NCBI RefSeq assembly: GCF_019331795.1
Contig: NZ_JAHPZL010000007.1
Coordinates: 276,597-340,596, forward strand
DNA length: 64,000 nucleotides
Reading direction: 5' to 3'
Source: Austwickia sp. TVS 96-490-7B
GTDB taxonomy: Bacteria > Actinomycetota > Actinomycetes > Actinomycetales > Dermatophilaceae
Within the stretch, counting starts at the first letter, position 1, and each line of letters begins with the position of its first letter. The position numbers and the translations under genes were made by a program. Under the pieces are notes generated by a model that saw nothing but the letters and a program-made list of their open reading frames with translations, was not told the DNA's origin and did no database searches. Shown one piece after another: positions 9,500-18,784 of this stretch.

Positions 9500-9527
9500 G
9501 AGTCGGCTGATGGATTGGTGCGCTAGT

Positions 9528-9752
9528 TCACTCATCTACAACGTCAGAGTCGTGAGATGCTGCCGTCCGCGATGAACTGGGCTGTCGGGATGCCGCGTAG
9601 AGATCCCGCAGTTCAGGATCGTCCATCACCAGATAAACCAGCGGACAGTCTTGCGGCCCGGTCGCATGATGGTGACACATGGTGCATGGATCTCCTGGTC
9701 GCAACGGGCATCGCGAATCGACCGGGCGGCGTACCGGATCAGCGGTAGTCAT
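9528..9752 (-). CDS. Small Cys-containing conserved actinobacterial protein (DUF6767-like)
   Basis: A 74-residue protein whose centre reads CPLRPGDPCTMCHHHATG and then QDCPLVYLVMDDPELRDLYA. This Cys-rich pattern followed by a D-PELRD motif matches, from memory, a small conserved actinobacterial family called DUF6767; function is unknown. Four Cys residues plus the His run could bind zinc. The frame extends upstream to 9782, but ATG at 9752 with GGAAG 11 bases upstream fits best. The Ser-rich C-terminus ends convergently with ilvC. A partner or pathway is not evident. Confidence 0.65.
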   Translation of the reverse strand: MTTADPVRRPVDSRCPLRPGDPCTMCHHHATGPQDCPLVYLVMDDPELRDLYAASRQPSSSRTAASHDSDVVDE

Positions 9753-9806
9753 CAGACGGTGATCTTCCATGCTCGAGGGCAACGGCTAACTGCTCAAGGA
9801 CAGACG

Positions 9807-9845
9807 CAGCGCGGTGACCCGATGAAGTGTCGGGGCACCGCGCTG
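9807..9845 (-). terminator. Long hairpin after the secreted-protein gene
   Basis: Stem of 10 plus 5 paired bases with one A/G mismatch (arms 9807-9822 and 9830-9845) and a 7-base loop. It starts 23 bases beyond the stop of the reverse-strand gene at 9869. It has no U-tract. Confidence 0.75.
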
Positions 9846-9868
9846 TGCCGGTCAAGCCTGCCAGTGGA

Positions 9869-10675
9869 TCACGCCTGAGCGAAGCAGTTCTTCATCACCT
9901 TGAACGCGTTCTTTTCCTTGGCGATTGCCTCGCGCAGTTCCTTGGCGATCGGGCCGTTGCCAGCAGATTCACCGGTCAGGATCTTCACGACAGCCATGAG
10001 ACCCTGTTCCTTGACGAGCTGGGCGATCCGGAAAGCCAACGTTGCTGCCTTCGCAGTGGTGAACAGCGTCACCGAGATGAAGGACACCACGCTGGCGGTG
10101 CATTTGGCGATCTGCCACCACTTGGAACCGTCCTTGGCGGCCTTGTCCTTAAAGGTGGAGATCGGGATGTCTTGAGTGCTCTCCTCGGTCAGGGCCTTGT
10201 CGGTGTCCTTACCCTCGCGGCTCTTGTTGACCTCCTCGACCTTCTTGGCGGCCTCGTCGGCCTGCTTCTGCGCGGTCGCGGCGTCGGGCTTCTGGCTCTC
10301 CTCCTCGACCGTCTTGCGGTTGGCGTCGGTGACTGGGTTCACCGTCGCGTCAGTCTTCTTGATCTCCTTCGTGGCGAGCTCAAGAGCGTTCTTGCTCGGC
10401 TGGTCAAGCCCGGAAAGAGCCTTCTTCGCGGTGTCCTGCTTCTTGATCTCATCGGAGAGACGTTCCAGGTCCTTGCGCGTTTCCTGGCTGACGCTGTAGC
10501 CGACAACCTTGCCGGAGCCGTCACGCACCGGAGCGATGTCTTCGGAGGCGACCGCAGCTTTGCGGTCGCCTTTGGCGTCCTGAGCCATGGGGGCGGCGCT
10601 GGCGGCAACGCCACCGTAGGCGAGAGCCAGAGATGACGCGGTGGCCACAGCGATCGTACGCAGAGAAACAGACAT
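9869..10675 (-). CDS. Secreted helical protein with C-terminal two-cysteine hydrophobic domain, unknown function
   Basis: A 268-residue protein I cannot assign to a named family. Residues 1-28 form a signal peptide (RTIAVATASSLALAYGGVAASAA). Residues 35-185 are charged, Lys/Glu/Ala-rich and probably coiled coil. The last ~80 residues change character: a Trp-Trp, then Cys192, a hydrophobic stretch of about 30 residues (SVVSFISVTLFTTAKAATLA), an amphipathic Lys/Glu helix, and Cys264 four residues before the end. Two cysteines bracketing a hydrophobic helical segment resemble the tails of several small secreted actinobacterial proteins and could form a membrane-active hairpin closed by a disulfide; that is inference. 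AAAGGA precedes the ATG. It lies downstream of, and parallel to, the cutinase-like gene. Confidence 0.75.
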   Translation of the reverse strand: MSVSLRTIAVATASSLALAYGGVAASAAPMAQDAKGDRKAAVASEDIAPVRDGSGKVVGYSVSQETRKDLERLSDEIKKQDTAKKALSGLDQPSKNALELATKEIKKTDATVNPVTDANRKTVEEESQKPDAATAQKQADEAAKKVEEVNKSREGKDTDKALTEESTQDIPISTFKDKAAKDGSKWWQIAKCTASVVSFISVTLFTTAKAATLAFRIAQLVKEQGLMAVVKILTGESAGNGPIAKELREAIAKEKNAFKVMKNCFAQA

Positions 10676-10738
10676 TCAGGATGTCCTTTCTGATGGAGAA
10701 TGCGCGCAGAGCAAGAAATTCTCGCCATGCGCTTTCAT

Positions 10739-10780
10739 GCAGACCTCGGAAGGTCTGCTGCTGCTCGCGAGAAGCAGCAG
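10739..10780 (-). other. Tandem hairpins between the cutinase-like and secreted-protein genes
   Basis: One perfect 8-bp hairpin (GCAGACCT / AGGTCTGC, 10739-10758) abuts a second one (CTGCTGCT / AGCAGCAG, about 10758-10780). Read on the reverse strand they follow the cutinase-like gene stop and precede the secreted-protein start by about 64 bases. They may be a terminator for the first gene or a structured 5' leader for the second. Confidence 0.5.
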
Positions 10781-10835
10781 TTTGAGGGGGCAGGCCAGTG
10801 TTTTTGAATTGACATGCCGGGGATGCTGCTCTGGG

Positions 10836-11840
10836 TCACATCGGGCAGGTGGCGCGATATTCGGCGTACTGCGGTCCCACGGTGGGGCCGGGGCAAAGGA
10901 AGCGGGAATATCGAGCATCCCCGGCCAGGAATCGTCCAAGCCAGGCGAGGGTCATCTCACTGACCCTGCCGTCAGGGGAGGAAGGAATGTGATGCCCACC
11001 AGAGGGAAAGACTGCAATGGCGCGCTCAGGTGAGTTCACCAAAGAGGTGTAAATCGGAGACGCATACTTGTTCAACGACGCGGTGGTGTCGTCTTTAGAT
11101 GCCAACACCAAGGTCGGCGCAGTGTTCGTGGTGAAGGAGGGCGAAGGATCCCAGGGGAAAGCGGAAACCACTGCTTTGAACTTCGGCATCGCCGTAGCCG
11201 CACGAAGCACGGCTCCGCCACCCATCGAGTAGCCATACAGTGCCAGGTTCTGGGGATCAACCCGGTCGGCAACTGGACTGCCAGTGGTCAACCATTGCGT
11301 TGCCACCTGAAGAGCGGTTGCTCGCTCCGCTGGGAAGTGGGTTCGTAGCGGCGGTTGGATCATCATGACGACATAACCATGAGAGGCCAAACGCTGCCCA
11401 AGCCAGCGCAGGCTGGTCATCTCGCTGCTCCAGCCAGCGATCATCACCACAGCAGGACGTGGCCGCCCGGAATCGTCGTCCGGCCAGACGAATTCTGCTT
11501 CGGCCATTCCTTTGGGAGTTTTGCGAGCTGCCACCGCGAGGCTCTCATAGGCGTAGGGGCCGTCCACCCTGAGAGCTTGGGTCCCTGATGCGCCGGGGAC
11601 TCGCGTGGTGTGAGCTGGTGCCACGGGTGATGCAGCTGCTTGAGCGATCGGTGTGGCTTGGGCCGCTGTCACGGCGGGGGGTGCCATGGCCATCGTCAAG
11701 GCCAATGCGACGGCTCCTAGTAGGGCCTTGGTGGGGTGGCAGTGGCGGCCTGCGCGGTGGTGGGGGGATGGTGACGGCGTCTCGCTGTCAAAGACCGTTT
11801 CCTCGCCGCGGTGAACGGGCGTCGAGGGATGTGCTGGCAT
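10836..11840 (-). CDS. Secreted cutinase / polyester-hydrolase-type alpha/beta hydrolase
   Basis: A 334-residue exported serine esterase resembling actinobacterial cutinases and PET hydrolases of the Thermobifida Cut2 type. After a long basic N-terminus and a signal segment (KALLGAVALALTMAMAPPAVTAA, about 38-60) comes the alpha/beta-hydrolase domain from about 90. The nucleophile elbow is GYSMGGG (Ser205), the acid Asp251 in ASKDDTTA and the base His284 in GGHHIPSS. Further family marks are AGWSSEMTSLRWLGQRLASHG near the oxyanion hole, Trp230 in AFPWDPSPSF, and the C-terminal disulfide pair FLCPGP...YRATCP (Cys316, Cys332). Expected substrates are ester polymers or lipids such as cutin, wax and triglycerides, outside the cell. 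AGGAGG 4 bases upstream fixes the ATG. It is transcribed away from the giant Ig/Fn3 gene. Confidence 0.88.
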   Translation of the reverse strand: MPAHPSTPVHRGEETVFDSETPSPSPHHRAGRHCHPTKALLGAVALALTMAMAPPAVTAAQATPIAQAAASPVAPAHTTRVPGASGTQALRVDGPYAYESLAVAARKTPKGMAEAEFVWPDDDSGRPRPAVVMIAGWSSEMTSLRWLGQRLASHGYVVMMIQPPLRTHFPAERATALQVATQWLTTGSPVADRVDPQNLALYGYSMGGGAVLRAATAMPKFKAVVSAFPWDPSPSFTTNTAPTLVLASKDDTTASLNKYASPIYTSLVNSPERAIAVFPSGGHHIPSSPDGRVSEMTLAWLGRFLAGDARYSRFLCPGPTVGPQYAEYRATCPM

Positions 11841-12488
11841 AGCGCCTCCTGTATCGGCTGAGGCTGGTGGGGTCGGCGTGGCCGAGGATACGGGACGGTG
11901 CGTGGAGGAAGCTTCGAGAAACGGTGGGGCTCACAGGGGTAGGGGTGGGCAGGCAGGTGCGCGATGTCGTGGCACCAGGTCGTCACCTGCGTCATGACGA
12001 GTCATCTTTATCCCGTCAGGTCGGTTGTTGTCGAGGGTGACAGTGAGGTTGAAGTGGGTCTGATGGCGTCATACCGCGACGAGGCACGACGACGAAGACC
12101 CCAGTGGCACTGGCCTTCGAGGGATCACCGTGCTCGAAGGAATAGTGATCACCAGTGGTCAGACTCGTGTGCCGCCTGACTGTCGGCAAGACGTCGTTGG
12201 TTGCGGCAGAAAGGTTGATTATTCATCTGAGCAGCAATGATGTGGCGAATTTCATGCTTTTCGACCGTCCGGTACGTGGTCAGTTCACGAGGGTTGACTT
12301 GAAGCGAAGCAACCCCAGTGGTCACCTCAGAATCCTCTATCGAGGAGAGCGTTCGATGAACTGCCTACCCCTACAGGTTTGTTGTCAGGCAGCTTTGGCA
12401 TGCTCACTGCGCCGGTGCCATGGAGGTGGCATTCACTCCGCCGAGGAGGCCTTACAGTGGACGGGGTTCTGTCAGGGGGTTTGTTGGT
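11841..12488. other. 648-base divergent intergenic region, no gene seen
   Basis: The region separates the reverse-strand cutinase-like gene from the forward giant gene and must hold both promoters. No open frame here has a family resemblance. Visible structure is a GATCAC/GTGATC inverted repeat (12123-12128 and 12145-12150), immediately followed by CCAGTGGTCA (12152-12161), which recurs as a direct repeat at 12315-12324. These could be regulator sites, but neither is a motif I recognise. Confidence 0.5.
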
Positions 12489-15400
12489 ATGACGCGCACG
12501 TCGAAGTGGCTGCGCGCGCTGTCGGCGCTGTGCGCCGTGGCCGTGACGGTGACGATTGCTCTGGCCATCGCGCGATCACCGGGGTATGACCAGGTCCGGG
12601 TCGCCCCGGATGACGGGACGGTGTGGGTCGCTGCTGACGCTTTGGGAATGTTTGGCCGGGTGAGCCTGCCGGACGGATCTCTCGATGCAGCGTTTGCCTC
12701 ACCCGGTGACAAGCAGGCGACATACCAACTCGATCTCGTTCAAGCAGCTGACGCTGTCGTGGCTAGAGATCGGACCGCTGGCAAGCTTTACCCCGTCGAT
12801 CTCCTTCGGGCAAAGCCGGTGACTGACGCTAGCGCCACCGTGCCTAGCTCCTGGGCCATCGACGCTGGCGGCAACACCATCGCCGCCTTGGACCCTGGCA
12901 ATGGTGACGTCCGAGTTATTACCACCGAATCGGCGAATGCCACCCCGGTCGGCGGACTTTCCTCGACCTCCGCCCCGGCATTCTCCGTCGGTGGAGACCA
13001 GGACAACGGCGGTGACAAGACCCCGGCGGATCTTGCCGTGGGGGTCGATGGACGAGTGCACGCCGCCACGTTGGCTGGTCGTGTCGCCTCCGCCCACCCC
13101 GGTCAAGGCGTTGAACCAACTCGCCTCGACTTGGGGCGCCGGTTGCAATCGGTGCGGGTGACCGCTGTGGGCAGCGATCCCATTGTTCTTGACGCTCGAG
13201 GTGGGCTGCTGTTTCTGCCTGGTGGTAGGCAGGTCACGATGCCCTCTACCAGCGGTGATCTGGTGTTGCAACGTCCAGGACCATCCTCTTCCTCGGTCCT
13301 GGTGGCGGGATCCAAGGAGGTGTGGTCGGTGTCCTTGTCGGACGGATCGGTCTCCTCCATGGGCGGTCAGGGCAGCGGCCGACCCGCGCGGCCGGTGCGT
13401 GATGGCCGCTGTGTTGTTGCTGCCTGGTCTGGGGACCCCGGCGTAGCAGCCCGCGGCTGTGCCGCTGACGGCGAGACGCCATCACGAGTTGAACAGGTCA
13501 AACTCGACTCCGTCGAAGGTGGATTGCAAACCCCGGATCTGAGGCTCCGGGGCACATCTCTGGTGCTCAACGACTCTGGCAAAGGTTTTGTCTGGGACAT
13601 GCGCACCGGTCGCCGTATCGACGACTGGCAGCGGGTCAAGCCTCCGACGACCAAGGGCGCCTCCGACAAAGACAACAAGGACAACGGGACGACTCAACCC
13701 AAGGCACCTAAAGCCGTCGCTGACGACTACGGGGTGCGACCAGGCCGGACCAGTGTTCTCCACGTTCTCGATAACGACTCCGATCCCGGTGGACAGGTCA
13801 TTGCGGTCTCTTCGGTCACGGCACCTAGTGATCAGCGGGCCCGCGCTGTGGTCTCACCTGATGGGCAGAGCGTTCAGGTCACGACCCCGTCTGAGATGGG
13901 TGTGGTGACCTTCTCCTACACCTTGACCGATGGGCGTGGTCAAAACTCCACCGCGCAGGTCACCCTGCGTCCGCGGGCTCCCGAAGATAATGAGCCGCCG
14001 AACTTGCGCTTCGGTCATCAACCGCGCTCGTATGCCGTGCCTAGTGGTGGAAACATCGTTATTCCAGTCTTGGCTGATTGGCGCGATGATAAGGACAACG
14101 ACCCGGTTGCCCTGGTCTCGGCGACCTCCCCGGGGCTGCAGGTGTCTGTCACCAAAGACGGCAGGGTTGATGTCAGCGGCGCGGTCGGTGCCGGACGCCA
14201 TGAGATCACCTACGTCGTGGGCGATGGTCGGGGAACCACCCAGGGCAAGCTTGACGTGGAGGTACTGCCGGTCGGGTCGACCAGCGCTACTCCTCCCACT
14301 GCTATGCCTGATTTCGCTGCTGGTCAGGTGGGCCGTCCCGTCGTGATCCGGCCATTGGACAATGATCTTCCCGGTGCGGATCCGACGTCGCCATCGGCGC
14401 GACTGCGCCTGGCAGGGGATATCGCTGCCCCAGAAGGTGCGACGGTCACCACGAACCGCAGTGCCGGAACGGTGACCATCACCGCCACCCACCCTGGGAC
14501 TTTTTTCATGTCCTACTCAGCGGCATACGGTGATGCCCCCATGGCCAAGTCCAGTATCCGGGTTGATGTCACTCCAGCCGTGGGAGATGCGCCGCCGGTC
14601 GCAGCCATGACGACCGCGGTGGTTCGGGGACAGGGAGCGGTCACCATCGACGTCCTTGCCTCGTCCTTCAGCCCTGCTGGGCGGGTCCTAGCCGTCTCCC
14701 GCGCTGAAGCCGCTGACCCCGGACAAGTCCAGGTGGGAGTGGTGCGTGGACGATGGGTCCGTGTCCAAGCGCTGCGCCCCACGCTCTCCCCGGCGCAACA
14801 AGTGATCAAGTACACCGTCGAGGACGGTGTCAACGGGGGAGTTAGCGGCACTGTCGTCCTGACCCAACTACCGCCGCTGCCGCAGGCCTCGCCGGTCACT
14901 GCTGACGATCACGCGACGGTGCGTGTGGGTGACAATGTCACCATCCCAGTCCTGGATGACGATGAAGATCCGGCCGGTGGTGAGCTCACGCTGGTTCAGG
15001 ATGTCCCAGGAGCCGCTGGCCCCGGACGACTTCCGGTGCAGGCTGGGGGGCAAAATGTCACCCATCTGGGATCCGGATACGTCGCTGGACGAGTCGTGCG
15101 GTTCCAAGCGCCTCCGCAGGTAGAACGCTCCACCACGGTGCGCTTGACCTATCTTGCCCAAAACGCCGCAGGACGAACCGCCGAAGGCCATGCCTTCGTG
15201 ACGATCGAGCCGGAGCCCACAGCCGCGCGACCTGACCAAGCTCCGGAACCCCCGGAAATTGATGGACGCATCGTCGCCGGAGACACCACCACATTGCAGA
15301 TTTCCAGCACGGGTGTCGACCCGGATGGCGACTCGGTATCCCTGGTTGGGATCAGTAGCGCTCCCACGTTGGGTCGGGTATTGGGCATGAGTTCAAACAC

Positions 15401-18400
15401 CCTCACCTACCAGGCGTATCCAACAACCGGCGGGACCGATTCCTTCAGCTATGTTGTGCAGGACAAGTACGGCAAACGAGGCACCGGCGCGGTGCGGCTT
15501 GCGGTCGTTCCGCCAGGAGACCCCCAACCGCCAGTCGCGATCAACGACACTGTCGTCGCCGCTCCGGGGAGCAAGGTCCTGGTCGATGCGCTGTCCAACG
15601 ACCTGGTCACTCCCGGCGACAAAGTTTCAGTCCCTGACCTCGGCAGCACCAACGGCAGCGCTCCTCAAGGAGTGGAAAAGCTTTCCGCCAAGGGGCCGTT
15701 CCTGGTGACCGCTGGGACTGGCCCGCAACCGGTGACCTTCCGCTACGGGTTGACCAATGGGATTGGGCAAGCCAGCGTGGCTGCGGTGACCGTGCGCGCT
15801 CAAGAGGGATACCGCTCCGCACCATTTGCGGCGAATACCCAGGCCAGCGCCAAACGTGGCGATGCCACAGTCACCGTGGACGTTCTCGCCAAAGCTAGAG
15901 CTGCGAACGGCGATACTTCCGCGCTCCACCTGGGTCATGTCTTTGCCCCCGATGTTCGTGCCGAAGGCGGTCGACTCACCGTCCCGGTCGGAAAGAACAC
16001 CAGGTTTGTAGGTTACGAAGTGCTCGACCGTGACGGAGCCGCCACCATGGCGGTGCTCACCGTGCCCGCCGCAGGAGAGGGAGCGCCATATCCGACCCCG
16101 GACAAAGTGGTCGCCGTCCCCAAACGAGGCAACGTGACAATTGACATTGCTGACTTTGTGACCGACCCCGCGGGTCGAAAGATCTCCGTCGTTCCGGGTG
16201 CGCCGTTGCAGGGTTCCCCGGACGGCGCTATCACCGCCCAGTCCATCGACGGCACCCACATCCGCATCACTTCTGCTACGGATTACGTCGGGCCAGCGGC
16301 GCTGGCCGTGCAGGTGACTGATGCGGAGAAACCAGGCGCTGGTGACCGGACGACGTTGGTGGCGCTCCCAGTCCAGGTGGGGCCGGAAACTCCAGTGCTG
16401 AGATGTCCGCCTTCCACCCTGACTATGGTCGCCGGTGGACAGGAACAGCGCTTTGACGTTCTCGCCCTATGCCATGTCTGGACAGCCAAGCCCGGAGACG
16501 CCGAACAACTCCAATTCCGTGGCCAGCTCACCGGAGACACGGCGGGACTGCAGGTCCATATGCCTAACGGCCATACTCTCGCACTCGTTGCCGGTGGTGA
16601 TGCCAAAGAAGGGCAACATGCCGCTCTCAACGTGGATGTGCCCGGGACGGAGACCAAACCCGTGACCGTCGGGATCACGGTTCGTAGTCCCTTCCCGCCT
16701 TCAGTGGCTCCGGTAGACATGGACGGTGTCATTGCCGGGAAGACCGCCTCTGTCAACCTCGCCGGATACGTTTCTTCCCCATTAGGGGCCGCTCAGCTCT
16801 CTCTTGTTTCGCTGGAGCAGACCTCTGGAATGGCTGCTAAACGCGATGTCAATGGCCTGAACGTGGCGATCACACCCGACTCCAACTCTCATGGGGTAAT
16901 GACCTTCACGGTGGTGGTTTCGGATGTCGCGGACCGCACCAGGACGGACCGACAAGGTCGAGGCACCATTACCCTGCGTGTTGTCGGCCCCCCGGGTGCA
17001 CCTGGGGCGCCTGGCCAAGCTGGACCATCTCAGAATGGAGCTGTGACTCTCGGTTGGACGGTGCCAGATAACAATGGTGCTCCGATAGACCGATACCGGG
17101 TGACGTGGCCAGGCGGCAGCCAGGAATGCTCCGCCGTCCCATGCACGATTACCGGCCTGCGTAATGGTGTTCCTCAGACCTTCACAGTCGCGGCGCATAA
17201 TGCGGTGGGATGGGGCCCCGAGAGCCCCGCATCGGCGCCGATTATGTCCGACTCTCGCCCAGGTCCGGTCCGTGACGCGAAGATCTCTCAAGGCGAACCG
17301 GGGACCCTTGTGGTGACTTGGGCGCCACCGGAGACCACAGGTTCGCCTGTGACGTCTTACATCGTGACCTGGCCGGGAGGTCGAGTTACTAGCTCGACTC
17401 CGCAGGTTTCGATCCCTGGTTTGGACCCCAGTGCCCCGTTGACCTTCACGATTGTCGCGGTCAACCTTGCTGGACCTGGAGAACCCACCACGGTCACCGG
17501 TCAGGCAGCAGGGCGTCCGGCCACTCCGGCAGCTCCGACATTGACACCGACGCCGGACGGCCGAGGCGGCTTGGAGGTCGCGATCAGTTGGCCTGCGGTC
17601 GCCCCCAACGGGCCCGGACCAGTCACCTACACCGTGACTCGCTCCGGCGGTGGAGCACCCCACCAGGTGTGCACCACCACATCGACTAGCTGTGGCGACA
17701 ATGTTCCCGTTGATGGGGCGAAGCTGAGCTATAGCGTCACCGCTGCAAACGGTGCCGGGATCACCTCAGCAGCAGGTCCGGCAGCGGCATTGACCACCAC
17801 GATCCCCCCGGGGCAACCAACCAACGCCTCCGCCAAAGTCACGCCGGCTGGCAAGATTGAGCTGTCGTTCTCCCCGCCAACGGGAACCGGTTCCGCAGTG
17901 TCAATAACCTGCGTGATCAGTGGGGTCGCCTGCACCGGATCACCGTGGATCTTCCGCAGTGGGGATCCGGTGACTCGGATCATTGACGCTGTTCCTGGCG
18001 GGACATCGTTGACGCTGACCGCGTGTAACGCCGATTCGGAGAAGCAGTGCGCCCCGGCCTTGACGGTCCCCGTCACCGGGGAACTGCCAGCCACCGTCAA
18101 GGTGAATGCGACCGCATCCGGCCCCACGGTCACCTATGAGGTCACCTCCGGCGGGGCAGCTCCAGGTACCCCAGTGGAGGTGACGGTGTCCACGGCGCAA
18201 GGTGTGGTGGAGACCCAACGATTTGTCACTGCTGCTGGATCGGCGTGGAATACCGAACGCAGCGTCCGAGTGGGTTACGGCAAGCGCGTGTCTGTCAAGG
18301 TGGTGCTCCGCCAGGCCAGCGGTGACCGAACCGCCACCTCGACAGCGCAAACCTCCGCCGGGACGGTCGTCGTAGCCGGGAAGATGGTACGGGGTGCGGG

Positions 18401-18647
18401 GCAAGTGACAGTCACCGTGTCAGGGATGGCTCCACAAGCGTCACTGGCCTGCATTGTGACAAATCGGACCACACAAGCCACGTCCACCGTCCGGGTGGCT
18501 ACGGATGCCGCTGGAGCTGGGTCAGTGGTGGTGCCGCCGAAGTCCCTCCCGGTCAGCGTGGGGCAGAGCCTAGTTGCGACCTGCGATGCTTCCGGTGCAG
18601 ATCCAGGCGTGGTCTCTCGGCCGGCGGTGGTGTCCGGGAAACCCTGA
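12489..18647 (+). CDS. Giant exported Ig-like/fibronectin type III repeat protein
   Basis: A 2052-residue surface protein. ATG at 12489 (preceded by CAGGGGG) yields a short basic start and one transmembrane/signal segment (LRALSALCAVAVTVTIALAI). About residues 35-400 look like a beta-propeller (repeated V-W/G-D strands). From about 415 to 1490 run tandem Ig/cadherin-like repeats marked by ADDYGVRPGRTSVLHVLDND, later VLDDDEDP and ALSNDL. Residues ~1500-1870 hold about four Fn3 domains (VTLGWTVPDNNGAPIDRY, then VVTWAPPETTGSPVTSY), and a final beta domain closes the protein. No sortase motif or C-terminal anchor is visible, so it is probably held by the N-terminal helix. Such proteins regularly precede MoxR-DUF58-transglutaminase genes in Micrococcales. 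Role unknown; adhesion or cell-wall organisation is inference. Confidence 0.88.
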   Translation: MTRTSKWLRALSALCAVAVTVTIALAIARSPGYDQVRVAPDDGTVWVAADALGMFGRVSLPDGSLDAAFASPGDKQATYQLDLVQAADAVVARDRTAGKLYPVDLLRAKPVTDASATVPSSWAIDAGGNTIAALDPGNGDVRVITTESANATPVGGLSSTSAPAFSVGGDQDNGGDKTPADLAVGVDGRVHAATLAGRVASAHPGQGVEPTRLDLGRRLQSVRVTAVGSDPIVLDARGGLLFLPGGRQVTMPSTSGDLVLQRPGPSSSSVLVAGSKEVWSVSLSDGSVSSMGGQGSGRPARPVRDGRCVVAAWSGDPGVAARGCAADGETPSRVEQVKLDSVEGGLQTPDLRLRGTSLVLNDSGKGFVWDMRTGRRIDDWQRVKPPTTKGASDKDNKDNGTTQPKAPKAVADDYGVRPGRTSVLHVLDNDSDPGGQVIAVSSVTAPSDQRARAVVSPDGQSVQVTTPSEMGVVTFSYTLTDGRGQNSTAQVTLRPRAPEDNEPPNLRFGHQPRSYAVPSGGNIVIPVLADWRDDKDNDPVALVSATSPGLQVSVTKDGRVDVSGAVGAGRHEITYVVGDGRGTTQGKLDVEVLPVGSTSATPPTAMPDFAAGQVGRPVVIRPLDNDLPGADPTSPSARLRLAGDIAAPEGATVTTNRSAGTVTITATHPGTFFMSYSAAYGDAPMAKSSIRVDVTPAVGDAPPVAAMTTAVVRGQGAVTIDVLASSFSPAGRVLAVSRAEAADPGQVQVGVVRGRWVRVQALRPTLSPAQQVIKYTVEDGVNGGVSGTVVLTQLPPLPQASPVTADDHATVRVGDNVTIPVLDDDEDPAGGELTLVQDVPGAAGPGRLPVQAGGQNVTHLGSGYVAGRVVRFQAPPQVERSTTVRLTYLAQNAAGRTAEGHAFVTIEPEPTAARPDQAPEPPEIDGRIVAGDTTTLQISSTGVDPDGDSVSLVGISSAPTLGRVLGMSSNTLTYQAYPTTGGTDSFSYVVQDKYGKRGTGAVRLAVVPPGDPQPPVAINDTVVAAPGSKVLVDALSNDLVTPGDKVSVPDLGSTNGSAPQGVEKLSAKGPFLVTAGTGPQPVTFRYGLTNGIGQASVAAVTVRAQEGYRSAPFAANTQASAKRGDATVTVDVLAKARAANGDTSALHLGHVFAPDVRAEGGRLTVPVGKNTRFVGYEVLDRDGAATMAVLTVPAAGEGAPYPTPDKVVAVPKRGNVTIDIADFVTDPAGRKISVVPGAPLQGSPDGAITAQSIDGTHIRITSATDYVGPAALAVQVTDAEKPGAGDRTTLVALPVQVGPETPVLRCPPSTLTMVAGGQEQRFDVLALCHVWTAKPGDAEQLQFRGQLTGDTAGLQVHMPNGHTLALVAGGDAKEGQHAALNVDVPGTETKPVTVGITVRSPFPPSVAPVDMDGVIAGKTASVNLAGYVSSPLGAAQLSLVSLEQTSGMAAKRDVNGLNVAITPDSNSHGVMTFTVVVSDVADRTRTDRQGRGTITLRVVGPPGAPGAPGQAGPSQNGAVTLGWTVPDNNGAPIDRYRVTWPGGSQECSAVPCTITGLRNGVPQTFTVAAHNAVGWGPESPASAPIMSDSRPGPVRDAKISQGEPGTLVVTWAPPETTGSPVTSYIVTWPGGRVTSSTPQVSIPGLDPSAPLTFTIVAVNLAGPGEPTTVTGQAAGRPATPAAPTLTPTPDGRGGLEVAISWPAVAPNGPGPVTYTVTRSGGGAPHQVCTTTSTSCGDNVPVDGAKLSYSVTAANGAGITSAAGPAAALTTTIPPGQPTNASAKVTPAGKIELSFSPPTGTGSAVSITCVISGVACTGSPWIFRSGDPVTRIIDAVPGGTSLTLTACNADSEKQCAPALTVPVTGELPATVKVNATASGPTVTYEVTSGGAAPGTPVEVTVSTAQGVVETQRFVTAAGSAWNTERSVRVGYGKRVSVKVVLRQASGDRTATSTAQTSAGTVVVAGKMVRGAGQVTVTVSGMAPQASLACIVTNRTTQATSTVRVATDAAGAGSVVVPPKSLPVSVGQSLVATCDASGADPGVVSRPAVVSGKP

Positions 18648-18784
18648 TGACTGCAGATCCTTGACCGACCTGAGACAGGGGCGATGCAGCGTCGTCACAG
18701 TGCGCTGTCGTGGCCCCTTGTCCATCCGGTGATCATCCACTTGCTCGCGCCCGGGCCGCCATCTTCGAGGAGACAGCACAGATC

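Noticed and set aside
12155-12589. 144-codon open frame upstream of the giant Ig/Fn3 gene
   Set aside because: No family resemblance, no ribosome-binding site, and it overlaps the well-supported start at 12489 in another frame.
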